Shown: positions 36,120 through 46,034, numbered from the stretch's first letter. The stretch: 64,000 nucleotides of DNA from Brevibacillus laterosporus (GCF_030489605.1 NZ_JAUKFY010000012.1:1-64000); one strand, 5' to 3'. Numbers and translations: made by a program. The notes: generated by a model not told the origin, from the sequence alone.

Positions 36120-39100
36120 TTAAAATGTAAACGTAAAGTCCTCTGTTATAGCACTCTCCAGCTTTTTCGCGCGAAGGAAGGGAATCTCATGAATGAGCAT
36201 GTCCTTGTTCGCTGTCACCATCCGAAGAAGCTCCACGTAGTTCTGTCCCATCTGCTCAATGGTGTCTCGTTTAAATAACGCTGTTCGGTACTCCCATGTA
36301 AAATGAAACGCGTCTCCTTGCTCTATCGCCTGCAAAGTAAGGTCGAATTTTGCTGTTTGATGAGCATACGGATAGGGTGCTAGTGTTAGTTCACCTGCTT
36401 GATCTGCTTGCCAATCTGTGTTTTGAAGTACAAATACTGTATCAAAAAGAGGATTGCGATTAGGAGCTCGCTCAATCTTTACCTTTTCGATCAGCTCCTC
36501 AAATTGATAGTCCTGGTTTTCAAAAGCCGCTAATGAAGTCAATTTGACCTCGTCTAAATAAGCTGCAAACGATTTACTTCCAGCCGGATGCATTCGAAAT
36601 ACCACTGTATTAACAAACATTCCAATGATCCGTTGAAGATCGTCATCTCTCCTGCCAGCAATCGGTGATCCTATCAGGATTTCTTGCTGACCACTATATT
36701 GAGCGAGCAGCAAGCTGTACGCCGAAAGTAACAGCATAAAGGGGGTTGTTCCTGTTTCCTCTGCTACTTGGTGCACAAGACGAGATGTTTTTGAATCAAG
36801 AGGAATCCATACTTGATCACCTTCAAATGTAAGAGCTTCAGGACGTTTATAATCAAGCGGAAGCTGTAAAACAGGAAGCTCTCCTGCTAGCTGATGTAGC
36901 CAATATTCTTCCTGCTTCAAATAGGAGGAGGTTTGTTTCCAAGCATGCTGCCATACAGCGTAATCCTTGTACTGCAGGTGTAGTGCAGGCAGCTCTTCTC
37001 CTTGATAAAGGCGTACAAATTCAACCGTAAAGGTAGCCATGGAAACGGCATCTGAAATAATGTGATGAATGTCTACAAGCAAAAGGTGACGATCTGTCGC
37101 AAGCCGAATGAGAGCAACTCGAAGTAACGGCGGCATCTCTAAATCAAACGGCTGAATAAATGCTCGAATCAGTGACTGGATATCCTGCTCTGTTGTGTTG
37201 TTGTTTCCTAGATCTTCATATTGGACCGTAAAATCTGCCTTCTCATGTACGCGTTGCATCGGAGTTCCGTGTACCATTTCAAAGGAGGTTCGCAATGTAG
37301 CATGCCTTTGGACCAAATGCTGCAAAGCTATTTCCATGCGATCTCGGTCGACGGCTCCCTCCAACATCATTACAACTGGAATATTGTAGCTTAGGGTAGC
37401 CTTGTCTAATTGATGAAGCAGGAACAATCTTTTTTGGGCAGAAGAAAGCGGATAATAGTCGCTCTTTGGTGCAGGCTGAATACTCATCTGCACGCTTTTC
37501 TCCATTTCAGGAAGAAGCTTTGCCAACGATGCTACTGTGGGATTTTGGAAGACTTTTTCAATCGGCAATTGAACATGCCACTCCTTCTGGATCTTGGCGA
37601 CCAGCATCATTACTTTTAAAGAATGTCCGCCCAATTCAAAAAAATCCTCATAGATACTAATCAGACTGATTCCTAGTAGGTCCTGCCATATGATTGCCAA
37701 TTTAGCTTCCAGTTCATTGCGTGGAGCCACGTATTCTTGCGTGCGAAGCTCATTGCCGTCAGGGATGGATAATGATTTCCGGTCAACCTTGCCATTAGGT
37801 GTAAGCGGAATTTGATCGATCTGGCACATATGGGTAGGGATCATATATCCTGGTAAAATAGCTGCTAGTTCCTCCCGTACTCTGGCAAATGACAACGCTT
37901 CATCCGAGACGAGGTGAGCGGATAGCTCATGCTCCCCCTGAGAATTTGTCCAGACTGAGACCACGACTTCCCTGACGTATTCAAGCTTCCTGATGTTCGC
38001 CTCTATTTCCCCTGTTTCGATACGGTATCCACGTACCTTGACTTGATGATCCAGACGCCCTAAAAACTCTACATTTCCATCTGGCAGCCATCTGGCTTTA
38101 TCTCCGGTTTTATACATCATTTCACCTGGTGCATACGGGTTTGGGACAAATTTTTGCAGAGTCAATTCCTGCTTTTTGTAATAGCCGCGCGCTACACCAA
38201 CCCCTCCTATGCACAATTCCCCAGCAATTCCTACGGGCAATAGCTGATTCTGCTGATTGACAATATAGTAGCTGGTATTGGGCAACGGCTTGCCAATGGG
38301 GACTCGACTTTTGCCATTGAACCAATCCGCTTCCTCTTCAAAATAGCTGGATTCAATACTAGCCTCCGTTACTCCGTAAGTATTTAGAATACGTATGGTT
38401 GATCCAAATTTCTGTAATAAATAAGTGAAATCATTCATCGGCACAGTGTCGGCTCCAAGCAGGATTAGCTTCAGATCGGGAAGCTCCAAGCCCTCCTCTG
38501 CTACATATCGCATAATGGGTACAAATAAAGCCGGTGTCGTATCAACCGTGCTGATTTGATGCTTGCGCATAAATTCATATAAAGCGGGGGGATGAATCCG
38601 AATGTCTTCTGGACAAATGATGAGCTGACCACCTGTAAGGAGTGCCTTTGCCATATCCCCAGCAAATACATCAAAGGAAAAGCTGGCCATTTGCAACAAA
38701 CGACAAGGAGATTGTTTCAGATCGTATTCCTGCATCCAGGCATAGGCCGCATTCACGTAGCCTCGGTGTTCAATCATTACACCTTTGGGATTACCGGTTG
38801 AGCCTGAAGTGTAAATCAGATATGCCATGTTGCCGGGCTTCGTCACAGCTACTACATTAGAGCTATCTGGGTGATAATTCGATTCATCCTCGACATACAC
38901 GATTTCTTTCGTAAATTCTTCCTTCTCTAGCTGAATATGAGCCTCTGTCGCTCTCGTTGTCAGTAAAATCATCGAATCGCTATCCCTGAGCAGGTAGTAA
39001 ATTCGCTCTCTAGGATACATAGGATCAATTGGCACATAGGCTCCACCTGCTTTGAATACCGCAAGCACGCTAACGAACATTTCAATGGAACGATCCATGA

Positions 39101-42100
39101 GAACACCCACGACAGTCTCTGCCTTCACGCCTTTTTCCCGCAATCTTCTTGCCAGTTGATTCGCTTTCTTGTTTAAGTCCCGATAGCTTATCGTTTGATC
39201 CTTCCATACGATCGCACATTCATTAGGTGTAGCTTCCACCTGCTCCTCGAACAACTGCGTAAATGTTTTCTCCTTTGGAAACGTCACTCTTGTATCATTG
39301 AATCGTTCTAGCAGTTCCTGTTTTTCTTTTGGCGAGGTTACTTCGATCTGATCTATCGGTTGATCTGCGTTCTCAACAATCCCCTGCAACAGGGTAAGAA
39401 AATGCTCCATCAAACGTTTTACGTACTTTTCAGCATAGCGTTCTCTATTGTAAATAAAGTGGAACTGCAAGCAATCCTCTGGAGTCACCTTTACGGTAAA
39501 GTCATAGTGTGTCTGTTCAAAATAAGCATGTAAATCCATTGTGTACCCTAGGGCTTGGGTAGTATGAGCAAGCCCCTCTACATCCAATGGATAGTTCTGA
39601 AAAATAAACAGATGGTCAATAAGCCCTTGCTTAACTGGACTTTGTGCTTGGATATCTGAGAAGGAACAATATTCATAGGCTTTCGCTTCAACAGCCTGCT
39701 GACTGACTCTTTTCAACAGCTCCAAAAACGTACTCTGCTCATCCCAGCTTACCCTGATAGGATTGGTGTTGATAAATAAACCAATGATCTTTTCTACACC
39801 TTCCACCTCAGACGGCCTTCCAGAAACCGTCTTTCCGAATACAACGTCTCGCTTGCCATTATATTTACCTAACAGGATACCCCATGCCGTTTGCAGGATA
39901 GCTCCCATAGTGGAGTGATATTTGCTAGCGATACGTTGCAGCTGTGATGTGAGCGTTTTTTCAATATACATGATCGTCTCATCTTGCTCGAACCCTATAC
40001 TCTCCTGTCTGTGATCAACTCTTGGCTCTATATCCTTTTCTTCCTTCTTCGATCCAGTAACCATCATTTTCGGGAGAGGGGCAGAGTCTTCATATCCGTG
40101 AAGATACTGGCTCCAGAAACGAAGCGATTCCTCCTGATCCTGCTGTTCAATCCACCTCATATAGGTAGAAAACGGTACAGCCTCTTCTATTTCCAACGGG
40201 GCGTTGTTAAGCATAGCACGGTAATGCTCCATCCATTCCTGTAGCATAATCTGCAAGCTCCACCCATCGATTTGAATATGATGAGTGCTCACCAAAATAT
40301 GATAGGAGTTGGCAGATAATGTGACTGCCGCTAAGCGCATCACATCTTGTGCGAGATCAAAACCACGTTGACGATCAGCCATCCGCAGGTTTTGTAAATA
40401 GTGACGTTGCTCCTGCTCGTCTAAGTGAGATACATCTGCCTGCAACAGTGGAATATCCCGATTTTTCAGAACACATTGCACAGGAACTTCTCTTTCCGTA
40501 TACCGATAAATCGTACGCAGACCATCGTGCCGCTCCACTACACACTGGAGGCTAGTAGCTAGCAAATCAACGTCTACCCCTCCTTTTAGCACCAACTCCA
40601 ATTGAATGAAAAAGGAGGAGGGCTGATTCATAGAGCTGTGAACATACATCCATTCTTGTGATGGCGTTAAGGGGTAGGCCTGATCCATGCACCCCATTGG
40701 AATTTCTTCTTCTACTTGTTTTTTCAATAAAGAAAGCTCCTCTACCGGAAGCGAAACTAAGGAAGCTGAAGCTTTTGGCAGTCGATGCTCTAGCTTTTGT
40801 TCCAGTAAGGAAATCTCTCGTGCCGCATCTGAAAGAATAGGGAACTGAAACAGACGCTTCATTTCTAAGGACATGCCCTTGGCACGCAGACGAGTCATCA
40901 CTTGTATGGCCTTAATAGAGTCTCCGCCCAGGTAGAAAAAATTATCCCTAGCTCCTACTCTCTCCACTCGCAGCACATCTTCCCATATCGTTGCCAATAG
41001 CCTTTCTCTTTCGTTTTTTGGCTCAATATAAACCTCATCTGTGCCAAGTGTGTCTGTGCATCGCTTAGGTAATGGAAGTCCTTTGCGATCAACCTTACCA
41101 TTTGGTGTTAGCGGCATATTCTCAAGAGGGATGAAATAGGTAGGGATCATATAGGTCGGTAATACATTTGCTAATTCCTCTCTCAATGCCCCAATCCGAT
41201 GCTTACGCTCCGACACAATATATGCACACAGCTCCTGCACTCCCGGCCCATTCTCAACCGCCACTACTACTGCTTCTTTTAAGCCGTCTATTTTGACTAG
41301 CTGCGCTTCTATTTCCCCCAACTCGATACGATATCCCCGGATTTTCACCTGATGATCGATTCGTCCTAAATACTCCAATTGTCCATTGGGCAACCACCTA
41401 GCATAATCTCCTGTCTTGTACATCAGCTCCCCTTTATTTGTAAAGGGATTCGCGACAAAACGACTTGCCGTCATCTCTGGCAAATTGAGATACCCCCTTG
41501 CCAAACCTACACCTGACACACAAAGTTCTCCTGTCACTCCCACCGGCTGTTGCTCGCCATGCGGACCAACGATATAAATTTGTACATTATCGACCGGCCG
41601 ACCTATCGGGACAAATGGCATGCTAGCTGTATCACAGTCATAATAGGTTACTTGAATGGTCGTCTCTGTAGGACCATATAAATTATGGAGGGAAATGCCG
41701 TACGGTTGCAGAATGTCATGAAATGTAGCAACATGCTGTGCCTTGAGCGCTTCCCCGCTAGCAAGTATCAGTCGGAGATTTTTGACATGCTCTGCTTTCC
41801 ATGTCTCCGTAAGATAGGTAAGGAAAATATGAAGCATAGAGGGGACAAAATGTATGATTGATATGTGTTGCTTTTGGATGGTCTGAATAATCATCGCCGG
41901 GTCTTTTTCTGCTCCAGGCTGTAAGAAACAGACCTTGGCTCCTACGAAAGACCAGCCAAATAATTCATAAACGGAGACGTCAAATGTGAACGGTGTTTTT
42001 TGTAAAATCGTATCTTGCTCCGTAAGCGGATACTTTCTTTGCGACCAAGCATTGCGGCTGACAACAGATCGGTGTTCGATCATGACCCCTTTTGGATTTC

Positions 42101-43982
42101 CCGTCGAACCGGATGTGTAGATGATATACGCAAGATGATCTGCTTTTGCCAGTGGTTCTAGATTTGCCTCATCCTCATCCGCATAAAGCTCGGATTGTAT
42201 GACGATCTCCTCCCCCTCAAATGGGAAATGCCCAGCAAAAGAAGGATGCACAAGCAATAAAGACGCTCCACTATCCTGTAGCATATACTGAATTCGTTCT
42301 GTCGGAAATTCCGGATCGATGGGTAAATAGGCCCCGCCTGCTTTCATAATGGCAAAAATACCGATTAGCATTTCTTTGGATCGTTCCGTAATTATGGCAA
42401 CAGCCTGATCGGGTTCTACTCCTTTTTTTCTTAGTCTTCTTGCCAGACGGTTTGCCTGCTCATTTAATTCACGATAAGTGAGGTGCTTATTCTCAAAAAT
42501 CACTGCTATATGCTCAGGGGTCCTTTCAACCTGTTCTTCAAACAACTGATGCACCGTTTTGTCCAAAGGAAACGCATTTGTCGTGTCATTAAAGGATAGA
42601 AGTAGCTGTCTTTCCTGCTCGGATAGAAGCCGTAGCTCACCGACCTTTTTCCCAGGCTCCATTACACCATCCTGTAGCAGAAGCAAAAGCTGCTCTGTCA
42701 CCCTCATTATTTCTGACTTATCAAACATTTCAATCTGATAATCCAAGGTAAGCATGATCTGTCCACTGTCCAGATGCTCTTTTACGTGTACATACAACGG
42801 GTAGCCAGCATGGCCATTAAAGAGCCATTCCATGCTATATGTTAGCTGTCCCTTTTCTCCCCACTTCATCGGCTGATACTCCAGTACAATCGTAAAAAGC
42901 TCATCCATTCCGCGATGCTTCGCCCGTAATTCTTGCATGAGTAAATTATAAGGATACTTCTGATGGCGTAGGATAGAGACCTGTTTCTGAGTTATATGGC
43001 GGACATAGGCGGCAAAATCTAGCTGAGCATTCATCTGCGTGCGAAACGGCTGAGTGCTTACGAGCATGCCAAACATGTCAGCATCCGTGCGGTTCGTCCG
43101 ATTCCCATAAAGCGTACCAATCGTACTATCATCTGACAGGGTCACTTTCTGGACATAAATGGAAAGAACAGCCAGGAATAAGGCATTTACGCTGACCTGA
43201 TATTTTTTACAAAAGGAATGAACCGACGCTTGAAGTTCCTCTGGAATAGAAACAGATTCTCTCTCTGCCAAGGTACTCGACTGATAGGTAGGCACTTGTT
43301 TGATTCCATTTACGTCCGGGAGACTGGAAAAAGCCTCCTGCCAAAAGCTTTTATCCTTCTGAAAGCGAACGGATGACTCATATTCCCTTTCACTGTCCAA
43401 ATAGCAGAGATAGGAGGGCTGTCTTTTCAGCTCGATTGCCTCTCCTGCAAGCAACTGAACATAGTTATCCATAAACTGATTACAGAACATATCTATCGAC
43501 ACACCATCGGCAATCAAATGATGGAATCGGCAATACACCCATATTTGCTCATCATCAATCAAATGAATGGAAATATCGTACAAGTCAGAGTGGAACAACT
43601 CCATAGGGATCTTTGCCTGATCTTCGGCCCATTCTACTACTTTATTTATCATTGACTGTTGTTCACGCTCTTGTATGATCGATACGTCGTCTTCAAGCTT
43701 TGAATGCGCTACCCTTTTGCTGTGATCCATGACAGGAAACTGCCGCTCCTGATAATCTGCTAGATATTGCCTTGGTTCTGCTTGTCCTTCATCTGTTAAA
43801 CGAATTCGCAGGGCATCATGGGCATAAATCGCTGCGTTTATCGCCTGACATAGCTTTGAATAATCAGACTGCCCTGTGATTTTTATAAAACCTGCCATAA
43901 TATTAACCGCCGTGTCAGGATGCATCATTTCCGTATACCAAATTCTCTTTTGGGGATTCGATAGCGCATAGGTTTTTTGCAT
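36120..43982 (-). CDS. NRPS 1: starter C, A, PCP, C, A, PCP, C
   Basis: The protein is 2620 aa. Starter-like C1 spans about 1-440 (HHLIADG at 154), with SNPQKRIWYTEMMHPDT resembling the lipo-initiating SrfAA start. A1 (about 475-970) reads D-V-Y-H-L-S-L-I-Q-K, close to serine codes but with Gln at the ninth position. PCP1 is LGGDSIK (Ser 1022). C2 has HHIQIDG near 1234. A2 (about 1570-2070) reads D-V-G-D-I-L-T-I-E-K, like codes for basic residues such as Orn. PCP2 is LGGHSLK (Ser 2121). C3 follows with HHIISDA, Ala replacing the usual Gly. The codes were read by eye against the GrsA frame. Confidence 0.88.
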   Translation of the reverse strand: MQKTYALSNPQKRIWYTEMMHPDTAVNIMAGFIKITGQSDYSKLCQAINAAIYAHDALRIRLTDEGQAEPRQYLADYQERQFPVMDHSKRVAHSKLEDDVSIIQEREQQSMINKVVEWAEDQAKIPMELFHSDLYDISIHLIDDEQIWVYCRFHHLIADGVSIDMFCNQFMDNYVQLLAGEAIELKRQPSYLCYLDSEREYESSVRFQKDKSFWQEAFSSLPDVNGIKQVPTYQSSTLAERESVSIPEELQASVHSFCKKYQVSVNALFLAVLSIYVQKVTLSDDSTIGTLYGNRTNRTDADMFGMLVSTQPFRTQMNAQLDFAAYVRHITQKQVSILRHQKYPYNLLMQELRAKHRGMDELFTIVLEYQPMKWGEKGQLTYSMEWLFNGHAGYPLYVHVKEHLDSGQIMLTLDYQIEMFDKSEIMRVTEQLLLLLQDGVMEPGKKVGELRLLSEQERQLLLSFNDTTNAFPLDKTVHQLFEEQVERTPEHIAVIFENKHLTYRELNEQANRLARRLRKKGVEPDQAVAIITERSKEMLIGIFAIMKAGGAYLPIDPEFPTERIQYMLQDSGASLLLVHPSFAGHFPFEGEEIVIQSELYADEDEANLEPLAKADHLAYIIYTSGSTGNPKGVMIEHRSVVSRNAWSQRKYPLTEQDTILQKTPFTFDVSVYELFGWSFVGAKVCFLQPGAEKDPAMIIQTIQKQHISIIHFVPSMLHIFLTYLTETWKAEHVKNLRLILASGEALKAQHVATFHDILQPYGISLHNLYGPTETTIQVTYYDCDTASMPFVPIGRPVDNVQIYIVGPHGEQQPVGVTGELCVSGVGLARGYLNLPEMTASRFVANPFTNKGELMYKTGDYARWLPNGQLEYLGRIDHQVKIRGYRIELGEIEAQLVKIDGLKEAVVVAVENGPGVQELCAYIVSERKHRIGALREELANVLPTYMIPTYFIPLENMPLTPNGKVDRKGLPLPKRCTDTLGTDEVYIEPKNERERLLATIWEDVLRVERVGARDNFFYLGGDSIKAIQVMTRLRAKGMSLEMKRLFQFPILSDAAREISLLEQKLEHRLPKASASLVSLPVEELSLLKKQVEEEIPMGCMDQAYPLTPSQEWMYVHSSMNQPSSFFIQLELVLKGGVDVDLLATSLQCVVERHDGLRTIYRYTEREVPVQCVLKNRDIPLLQADVSHLDEQEQRHYLQNLRMADRQRGFDLAQDVMRLAAVTLSANSYHILVSTHHIQIDGWSLQIMLQEWMEHYRAMLNNAPLEIEEAVPFSTYMRWIEQQDQEESLRFWSQYLHGYEDSAPLPKMMVTGSKKEEKDIEPRVDHRQESIGFEQDETIMYIEKTLTSQLQRIASKYHSTMGAILQTAWGILLGKYNGKRDVVFGKTVSGRPSEVEGVEKIIGLFINTNPIRVSWDEQSTFLELLKRVSQQAVEAKAYEYCSFSDIQAQSPVKQGLIDHLFIFQNYPLDVEGLAHTTQALGYTMDLHAYFEQTHYDFTVKVTPEDCLQFHFIYNRERYAEKYVKRLMEHFLTLLQGIVENADQPIDQIEVTSPKEKQELLERFNDTRVTFPKEKTFTQLFEEQVEATPNECAIVWKDQTISYRDLNKKANQLARRLREKGVKAETVVGVLMDRSIEMFVSVLAVFKAGGAYVPIDPMYPRERIYYLLRDSDSMILLTTRATEAHIQLEKEEFTKEIVYVEDESNYHPDSSNVVAVTKPGNMAYLIYTSGSTGNPKGVMIEHRGYVNAAYAWMQEYDLKQSPCRLLQMASFSFDVFAGDMAKALLTGGQLIICPEDIRIHPPALYEFMRKHQISTVDTTPALFVPIMRYVAEEGLELPDLKLILLGADTVPMNDFTYLLQKFGSTIRILNTYGVTEASIESSYFEEEADWFNGKSRVPIGKPLPNTSYYIVNQQNQLLPVGIAGELCIGGVGVARGYYKKQELTLQKFVPNPYAPGEMMYKTGDKARWLPDGNVEFLGRLDHQVKVRGYRIETGEIEANIRKLEYVREVVVSVWTNSQGEHELSAHLVSDEALSFARVREELAAILPGYMIPTHMCQIDQIPLTPNGKVDRKSLSIPDGNELRTQEYVAPRNELEAKLAIIWQDLLGISLISIYEDFFELGGHSLKVMMLVAKIQKEWHVQLPIEKVFQNPTVASLAKLLPEMEKSVQMSIQPAPKSDYYPLSSAQKRLFLLHQLDKATLSYNIPVVMMLEGAVDRDRMEIALQHLVQRHATLRTSFEMVHGTPMQRVHEKADFTVQYEDLGNNNTTEQDIQSLIRAFIQPFDLEMPPLLRVALIRLATDRHLLLVDIHHIISDAVSMATFTVEFVRLYQGEELPALHLQYKDYAVWQHAWKQTSSYLKQEEYWLHQLAGELPVLQLPLDYKRPEALTFEGDQVWIPLDSKTSRLVHQVAEETGTTPFMLLLSAYSLLLAQYSGQQEILIGSPIAGRRDDDLQRIIGMFVNTVVFRMHPAGSKSFAAYLDEVKLTSLAAFENQDYQFEELIEKVKIERAPNRNPLFDTVFVLQNTDWQADQAGELTLAPYPYAHQTAKFDLTLQAIEQGDAFHFTWEYRTALFKRDTIEQMGQNYVELLRMVTANKDMLIHEIPFLRAKKLESAITEDFTFTF

Positions 43983-44141
43983 CAGGTTTCTCCCTTTTTT
44001 GGTTTATTCACAAATAAACATTTATTCCCAGTAGAATTATAACAAAATTAGGAAAAGATGTTCCACGAAAATATTTTTTACAGTGGGTCGTGGGAGTAAA
44101 GAGTTTGGAAAATTGAAGGAAAGATATATGGATCCAAGTAA

Positions 44142-44190
44142 AAACCCGAGCAACGGACATTATGGTCTGTCCGTTACTCGGGTCATGTTT
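44142..44190. terminator. Strong bidirectional terminator upstream of the NRPS operon
   Basis: CCCGAGCAACGGACA (44145-44159) pairs with TGTCCGTTACTCGGG (44168-44182), with A-rich and T-rich flanks. It insulates the NRPS promoter from the TetR/HXXEE operon. Confidence 0.85.
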
Positions 44191-44304
44191 TTAGCGAAAC
44201 TGTAATACATGTTCTTTTGAAAGTTTCTCTATTGTTGGCAAATCGGCTGGCGCCCATTCTAGTGAGTGTAGTTCGTTAGGAACAGTGTCACATCCCCTTA
44301 CCAT
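44191..44304 (-). pseudogene. C-terminal remnant of a lost gene (NUDIX-like?)
   Basis: A 37-codon frame ends VPNELHSLEWAPADLP then TIEKLSKEHVLQFR and a stop, immediately before a strong terminator. Hydrophobic-acidic spacing with S-L-E-W-A-P-x-D-L-P resembles the end of NUDIX hydrolases. It has no upstream domain: the frame runs directly into the end of the HXXEE gene. Best read as the tail of a deleted gene; the family is a guess. Confidence 0.45.
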
Positions 44305-44917
44305 AAGGCCCCATCTGCTGCTTAGAAAAACTGTACCGCGTCCCTTTATCCTTCAACCATATATTGCCTTTAACGATCAGAACATACACGGCGGCGATAA
44401 AGTAGATCGTACCAGCTACCCAATCAACTGTAGTCACTAAGCTATGACTAACAATGTGATAGATATACCAGCAGCCAACCGGAATGTGAAGAAAGATAAC
44501 AGCAAACAAGCCTGGATTATACAGTGTTTTTCCTTTTATATTGGCAAAAATGCCGTGCCAGATAAATTGAAAGAAGCCCATCAAAATAGGAGCAAGACCA
44601 AGCCAGATCACATCTGGAAACTGCACAGGAAGCAGATAAAAAACATAAGCGATAACTAGATTGATGATCATAGCCGATTGAGGGTTTAATGGATATCGTT
44701 GCGGATATTCACTTTTAAAAATAAGCACGTTGAACAATCCTCCGAAATATCCAGGCCAGCGGTATTCTTCAAATTGGTGGAATAGAATTGCCACAAAGCT
44801 AAGCCATAAAATAGAGCGTATTTCCGTGATATTCTGCCATTCCGCATACAAATAAAGCCCGACCATCAGAGCAACAGCCATACCTAAATCCTGCCAATAT
44901 TTCCGTAGGAAGTTCAT
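44288..44917 (-). CDS. HXXEE-domain membrane protein
   Basis: The 209-aa protein has six to seven hydrophobic segments and the family motif FHQFEEYRWPGYFGG (His-x-x-Glu-Glu) near residue 47, with later conserved His (WHGIFAN, FLHIPVG). Function unknown; the His/Glu motif suggests metal binding or membrane-embedded catalysis. It follows a TetR gene by 21 nt, a likely regulated partner. Confidence 0.8.
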   Translation of the reverse strand: MNFLRKYWQDLGMAVALMVGLYLYAEWQNITEIRSILWLSFVAILFHQFEEYRWPGYFGGLFNVLIFKSEYPQRYPLNPQSAMIINLVIAYVFYLLPVQFPDVIWLGLAPILMGFFQFIWHGIFANIKGKTLYNPGLFAVIFLHIPVGCWYIYHIVSHSLVTTVDWVAGTIYFIAAVYVLIVKGNIWLKDKGTRYSFSKQQMGPYGKGM

Positions 44918-44938
44918 GTCTTCTTCTCCCCTGTTCGC

Positions 44939-45529
44939 TTATTTGTAAGAAAAATAGTGATCAAATAGGAATTTCACTTGCTCTTCGATTGGCGCAAAGG
45001 TTACCCCTGCTCCTGATTCCAGTATTGGCTTCATTAACGCAGGCAAAAAGATTGCGCCAAATAGCTGCGTCGTCATCATCATTAACTGGTTTGGGTCGCT
45101 TTCCTGCGTGATCTCTTGTAATGTCGCCTGAACCTTTTGAAAGCCCATTGTTTGTAGAAATTCTCCATATTCCTGCTGGGAAGCAAACGGTGCAGTCCCC
45201 ATTGCAATAATCCTTGATACAAGCTCTGGGTATTGCAAGATGACCTGAACATAACGGATGAGGAAGGATTGCAAACGGTCCCTTGGTGATAAGCTGAGGT
45301 CATCTAAAATAGTGAAGGTATCCTGAAAGCTGTTTAGCAGAACTTTAACAGCCTCGCTTATCAGTCTTTCTTTTGATCCAAAATAGTAATTAATAAGCGC
45401 GATATTGGTTTCTGATTTCGTTGCAATTTTCCTGATGGTCACACTCTCAAAGCCCTCTTTTTTAATCAATTCCAAGGTTGTCTTAAGAATTTTTTCTTTT
45501 GTGCCCTGATTTGTTTCAGAATGTGTCAT
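44939..45529 (-). CDS. TetR-family regulator
   Basis: The 196-aa protein has the N-terminal TetR HTH (TKEKILKTTLELIKKEGFES, then VTIRKIATKSETNIALINYY) and a helical ligand domain. AGGAGGT precedes the ATG. It heads a two-gene operon with the HXXEE protein. TTTTAAACAAAGTTTTAAAC upstream (about 45563-45582) is a short repeated motif that might be its operator. Confidence 0.85.
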   Translation of the reverse strand: MTHSETNQGTKEKILKTTLELIKKEGFESVTIRKIATKSETNIALINYYFGSKERLISEAVKVLLNSFQDTFTILDDLSLSPRDRLQSFLIRYVQVILQYPELVSRIIAMGTAPFASQQEYGEFLQTMGFQKVQATLQEITQESDPNQLMMMTTQLFGAIFLPALMKPILESGAGVTFAPIEEQVKFLFDHYFSYK

Positions 45530-45662
45530 TTTCTACCTCCTCATCACGGTTTTTTAACCAAGATTTTAAACAAAGTTTTAAACGTCGTTTAATAAAATGA
45601 TATCACCGTTCTATCGCTAAATCAATGCGTTTTTTGTTTACTAAATAAATAGCTCGAACGTA

Positions 45663-45711
45663 TGCCTCTCCCACCACATGCTGCTGTGCTACATGGCGGC
45701 GGTCGGACTAC
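45663..45711. repeat. Dispersed intergenic repeat, copy 2 (inverted)
   Basis: The reverse complement matches 22369-22417 at 41 of 49 positions. Here CGCCATGTAG is present twice, since the outward flank continues CTCGCCATGTAG, and a third CATGTGG follows. It sits in the gap before the ABC-F gene. Confidence 0.6.
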
Positions 45712-45811
45712 ATGGCGAGTATTGGTGCCCTCGTTGTCCAGAAGATAATGTGTTGAAATTAAAAAATAAGTATGATAAGATACGTGTAATTTAATGATTG
45801 GAGTTGAAAAC

Positions 45812-45820
45812 ATGGAGTAA
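45812..45820 (+). other. Possible two-codon ORF (Met-Glu-stop) in the ABC-F leader
   Basis: GGAG is followed 8 nt later by ATG GAG TAA. Minimal ORFs of this kind can hold a ribosome in drug-sensing leaders. The role here is speculative. Confidence 0.25.
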
Positions 45821-45872
45821 TTTTTCTTGCGAATATATAAATCAATAAAACTATAAAAGCGATATTTTTCGT

Positions 45873-46004
45873 ATGTTTTATTCTTTATATGCAAGAAGGT
45901 TACTGCATCTTTTCACTCAAACAATATATCCTTATCTGACCCCATTCATTATGGGGTGGATTTGCTGTATTTATTTGAGCTGCAAGAAGGTAACTTTCTT
46001 GTAG
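45873..46004 (+). CDS. Putative leader peptide of the ABC-F gene, 43 aa
   Basis: The frame (starts MFYSLYARRLL, ends SCKKVTFL) runs through the leader and its TAG stop falls inside the 3' arm of the terminator hairpin. That geometry would let a stalled or slowed ribosome disrupt termination. There is no strong ribosome site before ATG 45873, so translation is uncertain. The layout recalls the attenuated leader of Tn916 tet(M). Confidence 0.4.
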   Translation: MFYSLYARRLLHLFTQTIYPYLTPFIMGWICCIYLSCKKVTFL

Positions 46005-46018
46005 CTTTTATTTTTTTA
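45979..46018 (+). promoter_or_regulatory. Transcription attenuator before the ABC-F gene
   Basis: GCTGCAAGAA (45979-45988) pairs with TTCTTGTAGC (45997-46006), followed by TTTTATTTTTTT. This full intrinsic terminator stands only 16 nt before the ATG, between promoter region and gene. A second copy of GCAAGAAGGT at 45891-45900 could pair alternatively. Drug-induced read-through is the expected mechanism. Confidence 0.75.
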
Positions 46019-46034
46019 TACAGGAGGATATCTT

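Noticed and set aside
45622-45894. 90-codon minus-strand ORF
   Set aside because: It runs antisense to the ABC-F leader and through the dispersed repeat, without a start site.
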